From CAZVWH01 sp964631175 (GTDB lineage Bacteria; Planctomycetota; Phycisphaerae; Sedimentisphaerales; Anaerobacaceae), in NCBI GenBank assembly GCA_964631175.1, contig CAZVWH010000066.1, forward strand, positions 1 to 16,517: a stretch of DNA of 16,517 bases, given 5' to 3'. The translations under genes were made by a program, and so were the position numbers. The notes beneath the pieces were generated by a model. The model worked only from the letters and a program-made list of their open reading frames with translations. It ran no database searches and had not been told where the DNA came from. This document shows, one piece after another, positions 5,896-13,190 of this stretch. Within the stretch, counting starts at the first letter, position 1, and every line of letters begins with the position of its first letter.

Positions 5896-6810
5896 TTATC
5901 CCCGCAATTTTTTAGCGAGGGCTTTGATATGAGCCGGTCCTGTGCCGCAGCAGCCGCCGATAATGTTTATGCCGGCGGAATGAATCTTTTCAGCGGCAAC
6001 TGCAAAATCCTCTGGCGATACCTTATATACCGCCCTGCCGTCAATTAGCTCGGGCCTGCCTGCATTAGGCTCTGCAAAAACCAAAACATCTCTGTCCAAA
6101 TCTTTTGCTGCTGAAACAAACTTTTGTGCCAGCTCTATATAGTCATTAAGTGTTAGTGTGCCGCAATTAAATCCGAGCACATCGACATCCAAAGAGACAA
6201 TCTTTGAAACTGCAGACTCGACATCAATTCCCATCATCGTCTTAAAATCGTCACCGGCCTTGTCAAAAGCCATAGATGCAAAAACGGGCAGCTTGCCATT
6301 TAGAGGCGAGCTAACCGATTTTACTGCTTCGATTGCAATTTCCTCTTCGTCAAGAGCGGTCATCGTTTCGATTATAAAGCCATCGACACCGCCATCTAAA
6401 AGGGCTTTTGCCTGTTGGGTAAAAGCATCTTTTAGCTCCTGCGGTTTTATGTTTCCAAGTGGCTCTAAAAAATCGCCGCTCGGACCAATATCGCCTAAGA
6501 CATATCTTTCCTTGCCCGCCGCCCGTCGAGCTATTTGAGCACCTGCTGTGTTTATCTCAACAACCTTTTCGGCAAGACCATGCCGGGCCAAAGCATACTT
6601 ATTGGCACCAAATGTATTGGTCAGAACCGCATCACTGCCGGCTAAAAGATACGCTCGGTGAATATCTAAAATGACATCCGGCGAATCAACATTGAGATAG
6701 TCATTACAGGTACCTACCTCAATCTCACGAGCGATCAGCTCGGTTCCCATCGCCCCATCTAATAAAAATACGCCCTGTTTAATTCTATCTCTTAGATTTA
6801 TCTTAGACAT
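5896..6810 (-). CDS. stand-alone homocysteine S-methyltransferase domain protein (MetH N-terminal type)
   Basis: This 304-residue (beta/alpha)8 barrel belongs to the PF02574 family, which transfers a methyl group to homocysteine to form methionine. The zinc-binding cysteines are all present: C216 in GFNCGT, and C287-C288 in GGCCGTGP near the C-terminus. LLDGAMGTEL (17-25) is the typical start of the barrel, and NTFGANKYAL, GDIGPSGDF and IIETM are family landmarks. It resembles the first module of cobalamin-dependent methionine synthase more than BhmT. The folate, cobalamin and activation modules are absent here, so it may work with separate corrinoid proteins or with S-methylmethionine; I cannot tell which. 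AGGAA about 8 nt upstream supports the ATG. It lies 90 nt downstream of the lipoprotein gene and might be co-transcribed. A weak hairpin overlaps its stop codon. Confidence 0.88.
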   Translation of the reverse strand: MSKINLRDRIKQGVFLLDGAMGTELIAREIEVGTCNDYLNVDSPDVILDIHRAYLLAGSDAVLTNTFGANKYALARHGLAEKVVEINTAGAQIARRAAGKERYVLGDIGPSGDFLEPLGNIKPQELKDAFTQQAKALLDGGVDGFIIETMTALDEEEIAIEAVKSVSSPLNGKLPVFASMAFDKAGDDFKTMMGIDVESAVSKIVSLDVDVLGFNCGTLTLNDYIELAQKFVSAAKDLDRDVLVFAEPNAGRPELIDGRAVYKVSPEDFAVAAEKIHSAGINIIGGCCGTGPAHIKALAKKLRG

Positions 6811-6822
6811 GAAATGTTCCTA

Positions 6823-6900
6823 AAAGTGTAAAAAGCAAAATTTAAAACTAAAAATTAAGGAATTCCAAAGTTTTGCGTTTTTCGCTTTAAGTTTTTCGTT
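6823..6900. repeat. AT-rich imperfect palindrome around GGAATTCC
   Basis: GGAATTCC lies in the middle of A-rich left (AAAAGCAAAATTTAAAAC) and T-rich right (GTTTTGCGTTTTTCGCTTTAAG) arms that are roughly complementary. It fills the gap between the lipoprotein and methyltransferase genes. It might be another dispersed repeat, but only one copy is in the window. Confidence 0.3.
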
Positions 6901-7854
6901 TTATTCTTTCTGCTGTTCAATCCACTTTCCATTAATATATTCAAAAAAGTGCTTAAACCGTGTTGGTTCAGGACGATTAAACAAGAGGTTTCGTTGCTTG
7001 GAGCTTATGCTCGTTGGTTTTATAGACGTCAGATTAACAGTAACGATTGCTGGGTCTTCCACACTCTCACCAGCCTTAGTAATCCTAATAACACTCGGTA
7101 CAAAAAAATCTTCGTTGACATGTTTATATTTATCCAGCTCCACGACAAGCTCGGTTTTATCATTAATATTAAAATACTGAATCTTTCGCACAGAATAGTC
7201 ACAATTATAAACATATATTTTTTTTATTATCCCAGTTTTGTTAAATTGACTTGTTATAACATCAAAGGCCCCTTCCTGTAACAATGACCAATCTTGACTG
7301 TCGTCAGACAAGTTTTCATAGCTGTCTAATTCTGTTATTCCAAGAGCTTCGAGCACTGTCCTCGGATCAAGCAGAAGTCCGTCAACAGAGCCGGTCTCTG
7401 TCCACCTGCCCCACCAGTAACTGCTGATTTCTTTGAGCCTTATCGCCAGCCAGAATTCATTCTCGTTTGAGCCGAGTACAATTGCCCGCGGGTCAAAGGC
7501 TACGTCACCCTGCATATAAATTTCAGCCGGCGGATTCACCCCGTTAGAAGAAACAGGCACGACATCTGTCCCCTGTTGATGGAGATTTCTAACGGGATTT
7601 AGCCAAAGTCTCACGAGAAAATTTTCTTTCTTAGGCTTGCCGTCAGCATAATACTCCAGACGGCACTGCCCTTTAGCTTTCAGTGGGGCTGCTTTCTGTG
7701 AATGTGACCTTAGAACTGACACCGCCTCGATTGCAGTTTTCTTACCTGGACAGATGCGCGTCGGCTGTTTAATTTGCTCAGCGCAGCCGGTAAGAAATAG
7801 TACTACTACAACGAGATGAAAAAACAGTCGTTTGCTATATTGCCAATAAAACAC
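6901..7854 (-). CDS. LolA/LolB-like lipoprotein, function unknown
   Basis: The 317-residue protein has a lipoprotein signal peptide with lipobox LTGC (C24), so it is anchored on the periplasmic side of a membrane. The rest alternates short strands with few helices (for example GQCRLEYYADGKPKKENFLV, KKIYVYNCDY, TELVVELDKYK), a pattern like the open beta-barrel of LolA/LolB and related planctomycete lipoproteins. I base this on pattern only and see no diagnostic motif. It starts with GTG, 3 nt after the stop of the 162-residue gene, with no better start in frame, so the two are almost certainly co-transcribed. A role in carrying lipid or outer-membrane components would suit an LPS-making cell, but is a guess. 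Confidence 0.75.
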   Translation of the reverse strand: MFYWQYSKRLFFHLVVVVLFLTGCAEQIKQPTRICPGKKTAIEAVSVLRSHSQKAAPLKAKGQCRLEYYADGKPKKENFLVRLWLNPVRNLHQQGTDVVPVSSNGVNPPAEIYMQGDVAFDPRAIVLGSNENEFWLAIRLKEISSYWWGRWTETGSVDGLLLDPRTVLEALGITELDSYENLSDDSQDWSLLQEGAFDVITSQFNKTGIIKKIYVYNCDYSVRKIQYFNINDKTELVVELDKYKHVNEDFFVPSVIRITKAGESVEDPAIVTVNLTSIKPTSISSKQRNLLFNRPEPTRFKHFFEYINGKWIEQQKE

Positions 7855-7857
7855 TTT

Positions 7858-8346
7858 CTATAAATCCGTTTGCAGAATCTCGCCAATCTGCGAGGATAAT
7901 TGCTCGATTTGCACCTCATCAAGATGTGGATTTACTACTTCCACGATCTCCTTATCACCGGTAATTCTCAAATGCCAGACTTCCTTATCGCCTTCGGTCT
8001 CGGATGAATCGTATTTAAGACGTCTTTTTCGCATCAGAATCAAAGCCAGTACAAAGCGAAAATTTATTTTTTCCTGCTCAGTTTCTTCTGCCAGCCGGTC
8101 AAAAAAGGCCAACAGCATATCATCATCAACGAATCTGGTCTTTTTCTGGCCGGGTTGTGGCAGCTTAGTTTTCCAGAAGCAGAATACGTCCGGCTTATGG
8201 CTCTGCCAGTAATCGGCGCAGAAATCCCGGCGTTGCAAGCCTTGCTCAGTTTCTACCAGAGCACCGAAGTATTCCTCGCCGTATTCAATCTTTTTACCCG
8301 TGCCCCAGCAGTGTCCGAGAGGCTTATCTATTTCCCAATCGCTCAT
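7858..8346 (-). CDS. conserved hypothetical protein of planctomycete type
   Basis: This 162-residue soluble protein lacks signal or membrane segments. The N-terminal third is cysteine- and aromatic-rich (C13 in GHCWGTGKKI, then GEEYFGALV, C43 in RRDFCADYW, C56 in FCFWKTKLP), which may form a small metal-binding fold. The middle is helical (DDDMLLAFFDRLAEE, then INFRFVLALILMRKRRL), and the C-terminus ends in VNPHLDEVQIEQLSSQIGEI. I recall proteins with this same order of motifs from planctomycete genomes, always unannotated, but have no function to offer. It is the middle gene of a tight trio: 13 nt after the helix-hairpin-helix gene and 3 nt before the lipoprotein gene. No ribosome site is evident, which suggests coupled translation. 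Confidence 0.75.
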   Translation of the reverse strand: MSDWEIDKPLGHCWGTGKKIEYGEEYFGALVETEQGLQRRDFCADYWQSHKPDVFCFWKTKLPQPGQKKTRFVDDDMLLAFFDRLAEETEQEKINFRFVLALILMRKRRLKYDSSETEGDKEVWHLRITGDKEIVEVVNPHLDEVQIEQLSSQIGEILQTDL

Positions 8347-8359
8347 TTTAAGTTATACG

Positions 8360-8719
8360 CTACTCAAACCTCAACCATTGACCTATATTTTGTGCTGTTT
8401 TAGGTCCTATACCTTTGACTTTCTTTAAATCATTACAGCCTCTAAAGGACAGATTGCCGCCTTTTCGTGCAAAAAAATCCTGTCTGTATGCAACTATTGC
8501 CCGCGCCCGTACACAACCTATACCCGGCAGTCTTGCCAAACTTGCCACCGGAGCATAGTTTGGATTAATTTTATCATCTAACGTAATCTCATTTCCACCT
8601 ATAGTGGAGCTATACCTTATAAAACCTGAAGTGACAATACCGGTGGTAAGTGCCAAACAGACCACCTCGCTAACAACAAAAGCAAAAGATTGAATCTTTT
8701 CTTGTCTGGTTTCTGTCAT
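8360..8719 (-). CDS. membrane-anchored ComEA-like helix-hairpin-helix protein
   Basis: The 119-residue protein has one transmembrane segment (about residues 12-33), then two helix-hairpin-helix motifs: INPNYAPVASLARLPGIGCV (51-70) and NDLKKVKGIGPKTAQNI (96-112), each with the hallmark G-I-G. This is the layout of ComEA, which binds incoming double-stranded DNA at the cell surface during natural transformation. Family members without other competence genes nearby are common, so DNA uptake is only one possibility; type II secretion-linked HhH proteins look similar. It is first in a tight three-gene unit. A TATAAT (8730-8725) stands 5 nt before the ATG, so the mRNA may be leaderless. Confidence 0.85.
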   Translation of the reverse strand: MTETRQEKIQSFAFVVSEVVCLALTTGIVTSGFIRYSSTIGGNEITLDDKINPNYAPVASLARLPGIGCVRARAIVAYRQDFFARKGGNLSFRGCNDLKKVKGIGPKTAQNIGQWLRFE

Positions 8720-8724
8720 GCGCT

Positions 8725-8730
8725 ATTATA
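8725..8730 (-). promoter_or_regulatory. possible -10 element immediately before the HhH gene
   Basis: A consensus TATAAT on the minus strand ends 5 nt before the ATG at 8719. No TTGACA-like -35 is visible at 16-18 nt, and so the call is weak. If real, transcription would begin at or next to the start codon. Confidence 0.3.
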
Positions 8731-8780
8731 TTATCCACTTCTACGCAATACGTATCATGGTTGAGGCACAACAAGATACC

Positions 8781-10304
8781 TTACCGGCTAAAAATTTCAC
8801 GACGAAGCTTTTTAAGGGCCTGAAATGATTTTTTGGGCTCAAGCCGACTTGTCAGCAAGCCGCTATTTGCTATGGAGCTATCCTTCATATCAGTTGGCGC
8901 TGAATATGTCACCGAGTCAACATAAGGTTTACTAAGCGCTATTTTATAGAACTGTTCTACCCACTCTGCCTGCTGCGATTGGTCCCACTCCTGGTGCCAT
9001 GCGCCGGCTACTTTACCGCTGTACAAACCATCACCGTTGTGGCTCGGAACCTCTACGCCGGTTATATACAAGGGCTTGCCGATAGGACTAAAATAATCCA
9101 GAACTGCTGATATCTGCATCATATCTCTGACGTGCATACCGGATAGATTTTTGCCGAACCGAATAGGCAATCCGAAAGCATCAAAATTAATTCCGCTTTG
9201 CATAATCATATCCATATACGCCAACGGCGGAATCGTATTAGGCTCTACCGCATAATATTCGCCCCACGGATTGCTTATTTCTACTATCCTCATGGCCCTA
9301 TTGCTGGCTGCCTTAACAGCCATATTAACAGCACGGGTCATTGCTAAAACCTGCTCGAAGCTAAAACCAAAATGATTAAACACATTCAAACCACTTATTA
9401 CATTCCACTGGTGAATAACGCCCGAATAGCGAGCAACCACTCTCAGAACGAATTGATATGCTGCTTCTCGAATCTTTTCAAATCCTGCTTTACTTTCGAG
9501 CAGCCATTTGGGTATGTTATCTTTGGAAAAACAAAGCAATGGCCCTGCTCCGATTACCAGTTTTTTTTTGCCGAGCACATCTATACAGTTGTCAATTGTT
9601 GTAAAATCAAAACTACCCCTTTCAGATTCTACCTGTGCCCAACTTATAGGAATTATTACATGGCCCGAGAGTTCCAACAGTTTATTAACATATTCGGGAT
9701 TATTTATCTGCCCAGGATCAATACTACAGCCGATACAGCCTCGACCAAAGCCGTGGTTTTTAGCTCTTGTGTTGAAAAATGATTTTGCCTGTTTTAGAGT
9801 CAATTTTTCAGCGATAATTATAGCCTTTTTAAGTGACTCGTCCGCAAACTGCGACGCTTTTTCAGCGTCTGAAATGTTTTGAATCGCTCGAGTAAACAAT
9901 TCCTGAGCCTGTTTGGAAATATCTTCTAAATCATCTAAACTGTCGAAAAACGACCAATCCTCTCTCTTGTTGATGATTTGCATCAGCTTAGCCCGGGCTA
10001 TCTCAAGATTCAAGTTATATGGGCGCTGTCTTTCAGGAAGGCACGTTGTTGGTAAAAGCATCCTACCAAAGCCATCGATATGCCATAATAAAGCCAGCCC
10101 TGCTGTTACCAAATTTGTCCTTTCACAATCGATAAAACCGTTCTTGAATCTGATCTTCGCTCGACGAATGCCAATGCCATCGGTCCCGAAAAGATAAGCA
10201 CCGCACAACCGGAATTTATCAACCGCTTTGCCGTTCTTAAAAACCTGGAATCTCATATTTGTTATTGGTTGTTGATTATTAGTTATTGGTAAGTCACACT
10301 TCAT
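8781..10304 (-). CDS. GH10-fold (xylanase-like) protein with degenerate catalytic motifs
   Basis: The 507-residue protein has an N-terminal beta-rich module (about 17-110, RFQVFKNGKAVDKFRLCGAY onwards) and a helical linker. A GH10-like barrel begins near 190 with GCSIDP, continues through SWAQVESERGSFDFTTIDNC (221-240), and has the expected NIPKWLL. The acid/base motif of GH10 (WDVVNE) is replaced by WNVISGLN (300-307), and the nucleophile motif (TELDV) by TGVEV (415-419), so both catalytic glutamates look lost. It may bind carbohydrate without cleaving it, or use other residues (E418 is displaced by two). There is no signal peptide. The ATG at 10304 has AGGTG 7 nt upstream, but residues 1-16 are encoded by a short repeat. 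The conserved sequence begins at M17 (10256), which may be the ancestral start. Confidence 0.78.
   Translation of the reverse strand: MKCDLPITNNQQPITNMRFQVFKNGKAVDKFRLCGAYLFGTDGIGIRRAKIRFKNGFIDCERTNLVTAGLALLWHIDGFGRMLLPTTCLPERQRPYNLNLEIARAKLMQIINKREDWSFFDSLDDLEDISKQAQELFTRAIQNISDAEKASQFADESLKKAIIIAEKLTLKQAKSFFNTRAKNHGFGRGCIGCSIDPGQINNPEYVNKLLELSGHVIIPISWAQVESERGSFDFTTIDNCIDVLGKKKLVIGAGPLLCFSKDNIPKWLLESKAGFEKIREAAYQFVLRVVARYSGVIHQWNVISGLNVFNHFGFSFEQVLAMTRAVNMAVKAASNRAMRIVEISNPWGEYYAVEPNTIPPLAYMDMIMQSGINFDAFGLPIRFGKNLSGMHVRDMMQISAVLDYFSPIGKPLYITGVEVPSHNGDGLYSGKVAGAWHQEWDQSQQAEWVEQFYKIALSKPYVDSVTYSAPTDMKDSSIANSGLLTSRLEPKKSFQALKKLRREIFSR
10256..10301 (-). repeat. AATCAACAA-type repeat encoding the N-terminus of the GH10-like protein
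   Basis: On the minus strand CCAATAAC, AATCAACAA (10277-10269) and CCAATAAC repeat, and translate as PITNNQQPITN. AATCAACAA also occurs in the waaA insert (4556-4564), where it encodes VNQQSSIV. Confidence 0.5.
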
Positions 10305-10311
10305 GCTTTTA

Positions 10312-10337
10312 CACCTGTGCCTACGTTACCACAGGTG
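10312..10337 (-). promoter_or_regulatory. leader hairpin covering the ribosome site of the GH10-like gene
   Basis: CACCTGTG (10312-10319) pairs with CACAGGTG (10330-10337) around a 10-nt loop. On the minus strand the stem includes AGGTG, the ribosome-binding sequence for the ATG at 10304, so folding would hide it. CACCTGTGG is also part of the composite repeat in waaA, so this may be a repeat first and a control element second. Confidence 0.4.
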
Positions 10338-10377
10338 CAGGCAAGAAAGCATTTGGGTTTAACCAATTACGTACCTA

Positions 10378-10405
10378 ATTATAGCAGTTGTACGTGAAAA
10401 GACAA
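10378..10405 (-). promoter_or_regulatory. promoter of the GH10-like gene
   Basis: On the minus strand TTGTCT (10405-10400) is followed after 16 nt by a consensus TATAAT (10383-10378). An inverted repeat, ACGTAC (10369-10374) and GTACGT (10390-10395), brackets the -10 and may be a repressor site. The leader would be about 67 nt and contains the hairpin at 10312-10337. Confidence 0.6.
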
Positions 10406-10416
10406 TCCCAAAATAT

Positions 10417-10486
10417 GAAGACAGAAATCAGAAGTCAGAAGTCAGAATTTTTGTTGTCTGTCATCCATCCTCCGTCCTCTGTCTTC
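10417..10486. repeat. GAAGACAGA inverted repeat with tandem CAGAAGT units
   Basis: The left arm starts with GAAGACAGA (10417-10425) and continues as tandem TCAGAAG units. The right arm ends in TCTGTCTTC (10478-10486) after TC-rich degenerate units. It lies between the stop of the P5C dehydrogenase gene and the promoter of the GH10-like gene. A related purine block is in waaA (4502-4515). Confidence 0.55.
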
Positions 10487-10493
10487 GTTGTTG

Positions 10494-12128
10494 TTATTCT
10501 TCTTCCATGTATGGATAGCGGAAGTTTCTCGTCGGCAGGAATGTTTCCTTTATAGCCCGCGGCGAAACCCATCGTTCCAGATTCAGCCAGCTACCGGCCT
10601 TGTCGTTTGTGCCGGATGCTCTTGAGCCGCCGAAGGGCTGCTGAGCTACAACCGCTCCGGTGGGCTTATCGTTTACATAGAAGTTGCCCGCTGCATGTCG
10701 CAGGGTGTTCATCGCTTTGACAATCGCACCGCGGTCCAAAGCGAATATCGAGCCTGTCAGAGCGTAAGGAGAGGTCGTATCGCAAAGCTCCAACGTCTGG
10801 TCATATTCGCTCTCAGGGTAAACATATATGGTTAATACCGGGCCGAATATCTCTTCAACCATCAATTTCGATTTCGGGTCTTTACTTACTACTACGGTCG
10901 GCTCAATGAAATATCCCGTCGAGCTGTCCGAACCTCCACCAATAATAATCTCCATATCAGGTGAAGTCCTTGCGTATTCGATATAGCCGGTAATGGTTTC
11001 AAAGGCCTTTTTGTCGATAACCGCACCCATGAAGTTTCTAAAGTTCGTCACGTCTCCCATTTTAATCTCGCGGATCACCTCAAGCATTCTGTCTTTAATC
11101 CTCGGCCACATCGAATCCGGTACATACAACCGCGATGACGCGGAGCACTTTTGTCCCTGATATTCAAATGCACCACGCACATTGGCTGCAACGACAGCCT
11201 CGATATCGGCGCTGGCGTGAACAAATATGAAGTTTTTGCCGCCGGTTTCGCCGACGATACGAGGATAGGATACGTATTTACGAATGTCTGAGCCGACCGC
11301 CAGCCAGATAGTCGAGAAAACGTATGTGCTTCCGGTAAAGTGAATACCACCCAGCCTGACATCGTTCAGTGCCGGCGGTCCAACAACCGGCCCTGGTCCG
11401 GGCACCATATTAATAACACCCGGCGGCATACCTGCTTCTTCGAGTATTTTCATAATATAATAGGCCGGCAATACCGCAGCCGATGCCGGCTTCCAAACCA
11501 CTGTATTGCCCATTAAGGCTGGTGCTGTAGGTAGATTGCCGGCGATTGAAGTAAAGTTAAACGGCGTCAACGCCAAGACAAACCCATCCAATGGACGATG
11601 CTCCATATAGTTTAGTACACCCTTTGTTGACATCGGCTGGTCGCCGTAAACCTCTTCCATGAAATGGGGATTGAAACGCCAGAAATCGATAAGCTCACAT
11701 GCAGAATCGATTTCCGCCTGATTCGGAGTTTTACTCATATTGAGCATAGTGGCAGCGTTGAGTATATGGCGATACTTTCCCGCTAAAAGTTCTGCCGCTT
11801 TGAGCAGCACCACCGCTCTGGATTCCCAAGGCATTTCACCCCACTGTTTCTTGGCCTTTTCGGCTCCATCAACAGCCTTGATGGTAAACTCGGCATCTGC
11901 TTGGTGATACCTGCCCAGCACGTGCTGATGATTGTGCGGGCAACGGATGTCCGCGAGGTTGCCGTTGCGAACTTCCTCACCGCCGATTATCATCGGCACC
12001 TCTGCCTGCTGATTCAGCATTTCATTCAGCTTGACCTTTAACTCCGCACGTTCGACACTGCCCGGTGCATATTGAAGGCATGGCTCATTAACCGGCTGAG
12101 GAATATGAAAAATACCATTGAACATCAT
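10494..12128 (-). CDS. pruA: 1-pyrroline-5-carboxylate dehydrogenase (L-glutamate gamma-semialdehyde dehydrogenase)
   Basis: This 544-residue aldehyde dehydrogenase of the ALDH4 type oxidises glutamate semialdehyde to glutamate with NAD+, the last step of proline (and arginine/ornithine) catabolism, in the cytoplasm. Catalytic residues are in place: N191 in LTPFNFTS, E294 in VGETGGKN and the nucleophile C328 in GQKCSASSR. Other landmarks are NTVVWKPA (208-215) for cofactor binding, EIFGPVLT and QQPFGGSRASGTNDK near the end. The N-terminal extension and full length match the ALDH4 enzymes of eukaryotes and Bacteroidetes/planctomycetes. AAGGAG 7 nt upstream supports the first of two adjacent ATGs. 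No proline dehydrogenase is adjacent, so the partner enzyme must be encoded elsewhere. It is transcribed alone, from a promoter shared back to back with the peptidase gene. Confidence 0.95.
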   Translation of the reverse strand: MMFNGIFHIPQPVNEPCLQYAPGSVERAELKVKLNEMLNQQAEVPMIIGGEEVRNGNLADIRCPHNHQHVLGRYHQADAEFTIKAVDGAEKAKKQWGEMPWESRAVVLLKAAELLAGKYRHILNAATMLNMSKTPNQAEIDSACELIDFWRFNPHFMEEVYGDQPMSTKGVLNYMEHRPLDGFVLALTPFNFTSIAGNLPTAPALMGNTVVWKPASAAVLPAYYIMKILEEAGMPPGVINMVPGPGPVVGPPALNDVRLGGIHFTGSTYVFSTIWLAVGSDIRKYVSYPRIVGETGGKNFIFVHASADIEAVVAANVRGAFEYQGQKCSASSRLYVPDSMWPRIKDRMLEVIREIKMGDVTNFRNFMGAVIDKKAFETITGYIEYARTSPDMEIIIGGGSDSSTGYFIEPTVVVSKDPKSKLMVEEIFGPVLTIYVYPESEYDQTLELCDTTSPYALTGSIFALDRGAIVKAMNTLRHAAGNFYVNDKPTGAVVAQQPFGGSRASGTNDKAGSWLNLERWVSPRAIKETFLPTRNFRYPYMEEE

Positions 12129-12216
12129 TTCAGTCTCCTTGAATTAAGCAGTTTTGGTTCCAGCAATAAAGAAAAGATGTATTGTTGCGTATTAATATCA
12201 AAAAATCAACCACTGC

Positions 12217-12245
12217 CTAATATTTTTTGCTTTTGCTATTGACAA
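12217..12245 (-). promoter_or_regulatory. candidate promoter of the P5C dehydrogenase gene
   Basis: On the minus strand TTGTCA (12245-12240) and TATTAG (12222-12217) are 17 nt apart, about 90 nt before the start codon. The -10 is imperfect. The -35 overlaps a plus-strand TTGACA (12239-12244) facing the divergent peptidase gene, for which I see no matching -10. Confidence 0.4.
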
Positions 12246-12313
12246 AGAGTATATTACGCTGCCGCTTTGAAATTCTATAGACAAAAGGCAGACTTGGTCG
12301 ATGAAAAGTTAAA

Positions 12314-13096
12314 ATGAACAAGAAATGGCCCATAATCTCAACAGTCTTAATCCTATTAGCTATACTAAGCATTGTAGGCTGCGCCGAGCCTGTTCACCCG
12401 CCTCAGATAGTAGTCGAACCACGACCCGCCTCTGTCTTACCTTTGGTTGAGCACCGTATTGTCGGCGAATCGGTCCTGGGTCGGCCTATAATGTGTTCTG
12501 TGCTCGGCCAAGGTCAGGATGTGACACTTATCCTGGCAACCATTCACGGCAATGAGCCGGCTGGAACACCTCTTGTTCAACGGCTGGCAGATTATCTACA
12601 ACAGCACCCACAACTATTAGCTGGACGGAAGGTTGTTCTTTTGCCCGTGGCTAATCCGGATGGGATGGCCAACAATAGCCGTTACAACGCTAAGAGTGTG
12701 GACTTAAATCGCAATTTTGCAGCGGCTAACCGAATAAATAATGTACGCAATGGGCTCGCCCCACTTTCTGAGCCTGAGGCCCGTGCCATTGCATTTGTTA
12801 TACGGAAATACTCTCCCGACCGCGTCGTCAGTATTCATCAGCCGTTGGCCTGCATTGACTATGATGGACCAGCCAGGACATTAGCTAATCACTTAGCTCA
12901 GCATTGCGATTTACCCATACACAAGCTCGGTGCGCTACCCGGCTCGCTGGGCTCTTATGTTGGCCTGACTTTACGGATTCCCATTGTAACTCTGGAATTA
13001 CCTCGTGATGCCGACCGGCTTAGCAAAGATAACCTATGGCAACAATATGGCTCCGCCCTTCTTGCAGCCGTCGTTTATCCTGAAATGGCTAAATGA
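12314..13096 (+). CDS. lipoprotein M14 zinc peptidase, MpaA-like
   Basis: This 260-residue protein has a lipoprotein signal with lipobox IVGC (C23), so it acts at a membrane on the periplasmic side. The M14 fold is complete: zinc ligands H78 and E81 (IHGNEPAG) and H175 (VSIHQP), substrate-binding N132-R133 in DLNRNF, NPDG (114-117) and the catalytic E228 in VTLELP. The compact form, with substrate groove motifs of this type, resembles murein peptide amidase A, which cleaves the gamma-D-glutamyl-diaminopimelate bond in cell-wall peptides. Being a lipoprotein, in contrast to the cytoplasmic E. coli enzyme, it would act on wall peptides outside the cytoplasm. Substrate is inferred from family resemblance. 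The ATG at 12314 has only a weak AAAAG ahead of it. A hairpin follows the stop codon. Confidence 0.87.
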   Translation: MNKKWPIISTVLILLAILSIVGCAEPVHPPQIVVEPRPASVLPLVEHRIVGESVLGRPIMCSVLGQGQDVTLILATIHGNEPAGTPLVQRLADYLQQHPQLLAGRKVVLLPVANPDGMANNSRYNAKSVDLNRNFAAANRINNVRNGLAPLSEPEARAIAFVIRKYSPDRVVSIHQPLACIDYDGPARTLANHLAQHCDLPIHKLGALPGSLGSYVGLTLRIPIVTLELPRDADRLSKDNLWQQYGSALLAAVVYPEMAK

Positions 13097-13100
13097 ATGA

Positions 13101-13127
13101 GGCTGCCACGCCATCACGGCGTCAGCC
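13101..13127 (+). terminator. hairpin after the M14 peptidase gene
   Basis: GGCTG-CC-ACGCC (13101-13112) pairs with GGCGT-CAGCC (13118-13127) with a CC bulge and a 5-nt loop, 5 nt past the stop. The stem is strong but only TTCT follows, so it is an imperfect intrinsic terminator. Confidence 0.4.
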
Positions 13128-13190
13128 TTCTGCGGTGTGGACTGCCTGCGGCAGTGCTGCATTCGCCTTTCGATGTCCCGCATTGCAGCC

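Noticed and set aside
5877..5903. hairpin GGGGTAAAAA/TTTTTATCCCC overlapping the methyltransferase stop codon as a terminator
   Set aside because: The stem has a bulge and is A/T-rich, and an A run rather than a U run follows on the minus strand.
10417..10486. CRISPR-like array in the tandem CAGAAGT region
   Set aside because: The units are 7-9 bp, degenerate and contiguous, with no spacers of constant length and no cas genes.
12239..12255. TTGACA and TATATT as a plus-strand promoter of the M14 peptidase gene
   Set aside because: The two elements are only 5 nt apart, and no -10 is found at 16-18 nt; the TTGACA may simply be the complement of the divergent promoter's -35.
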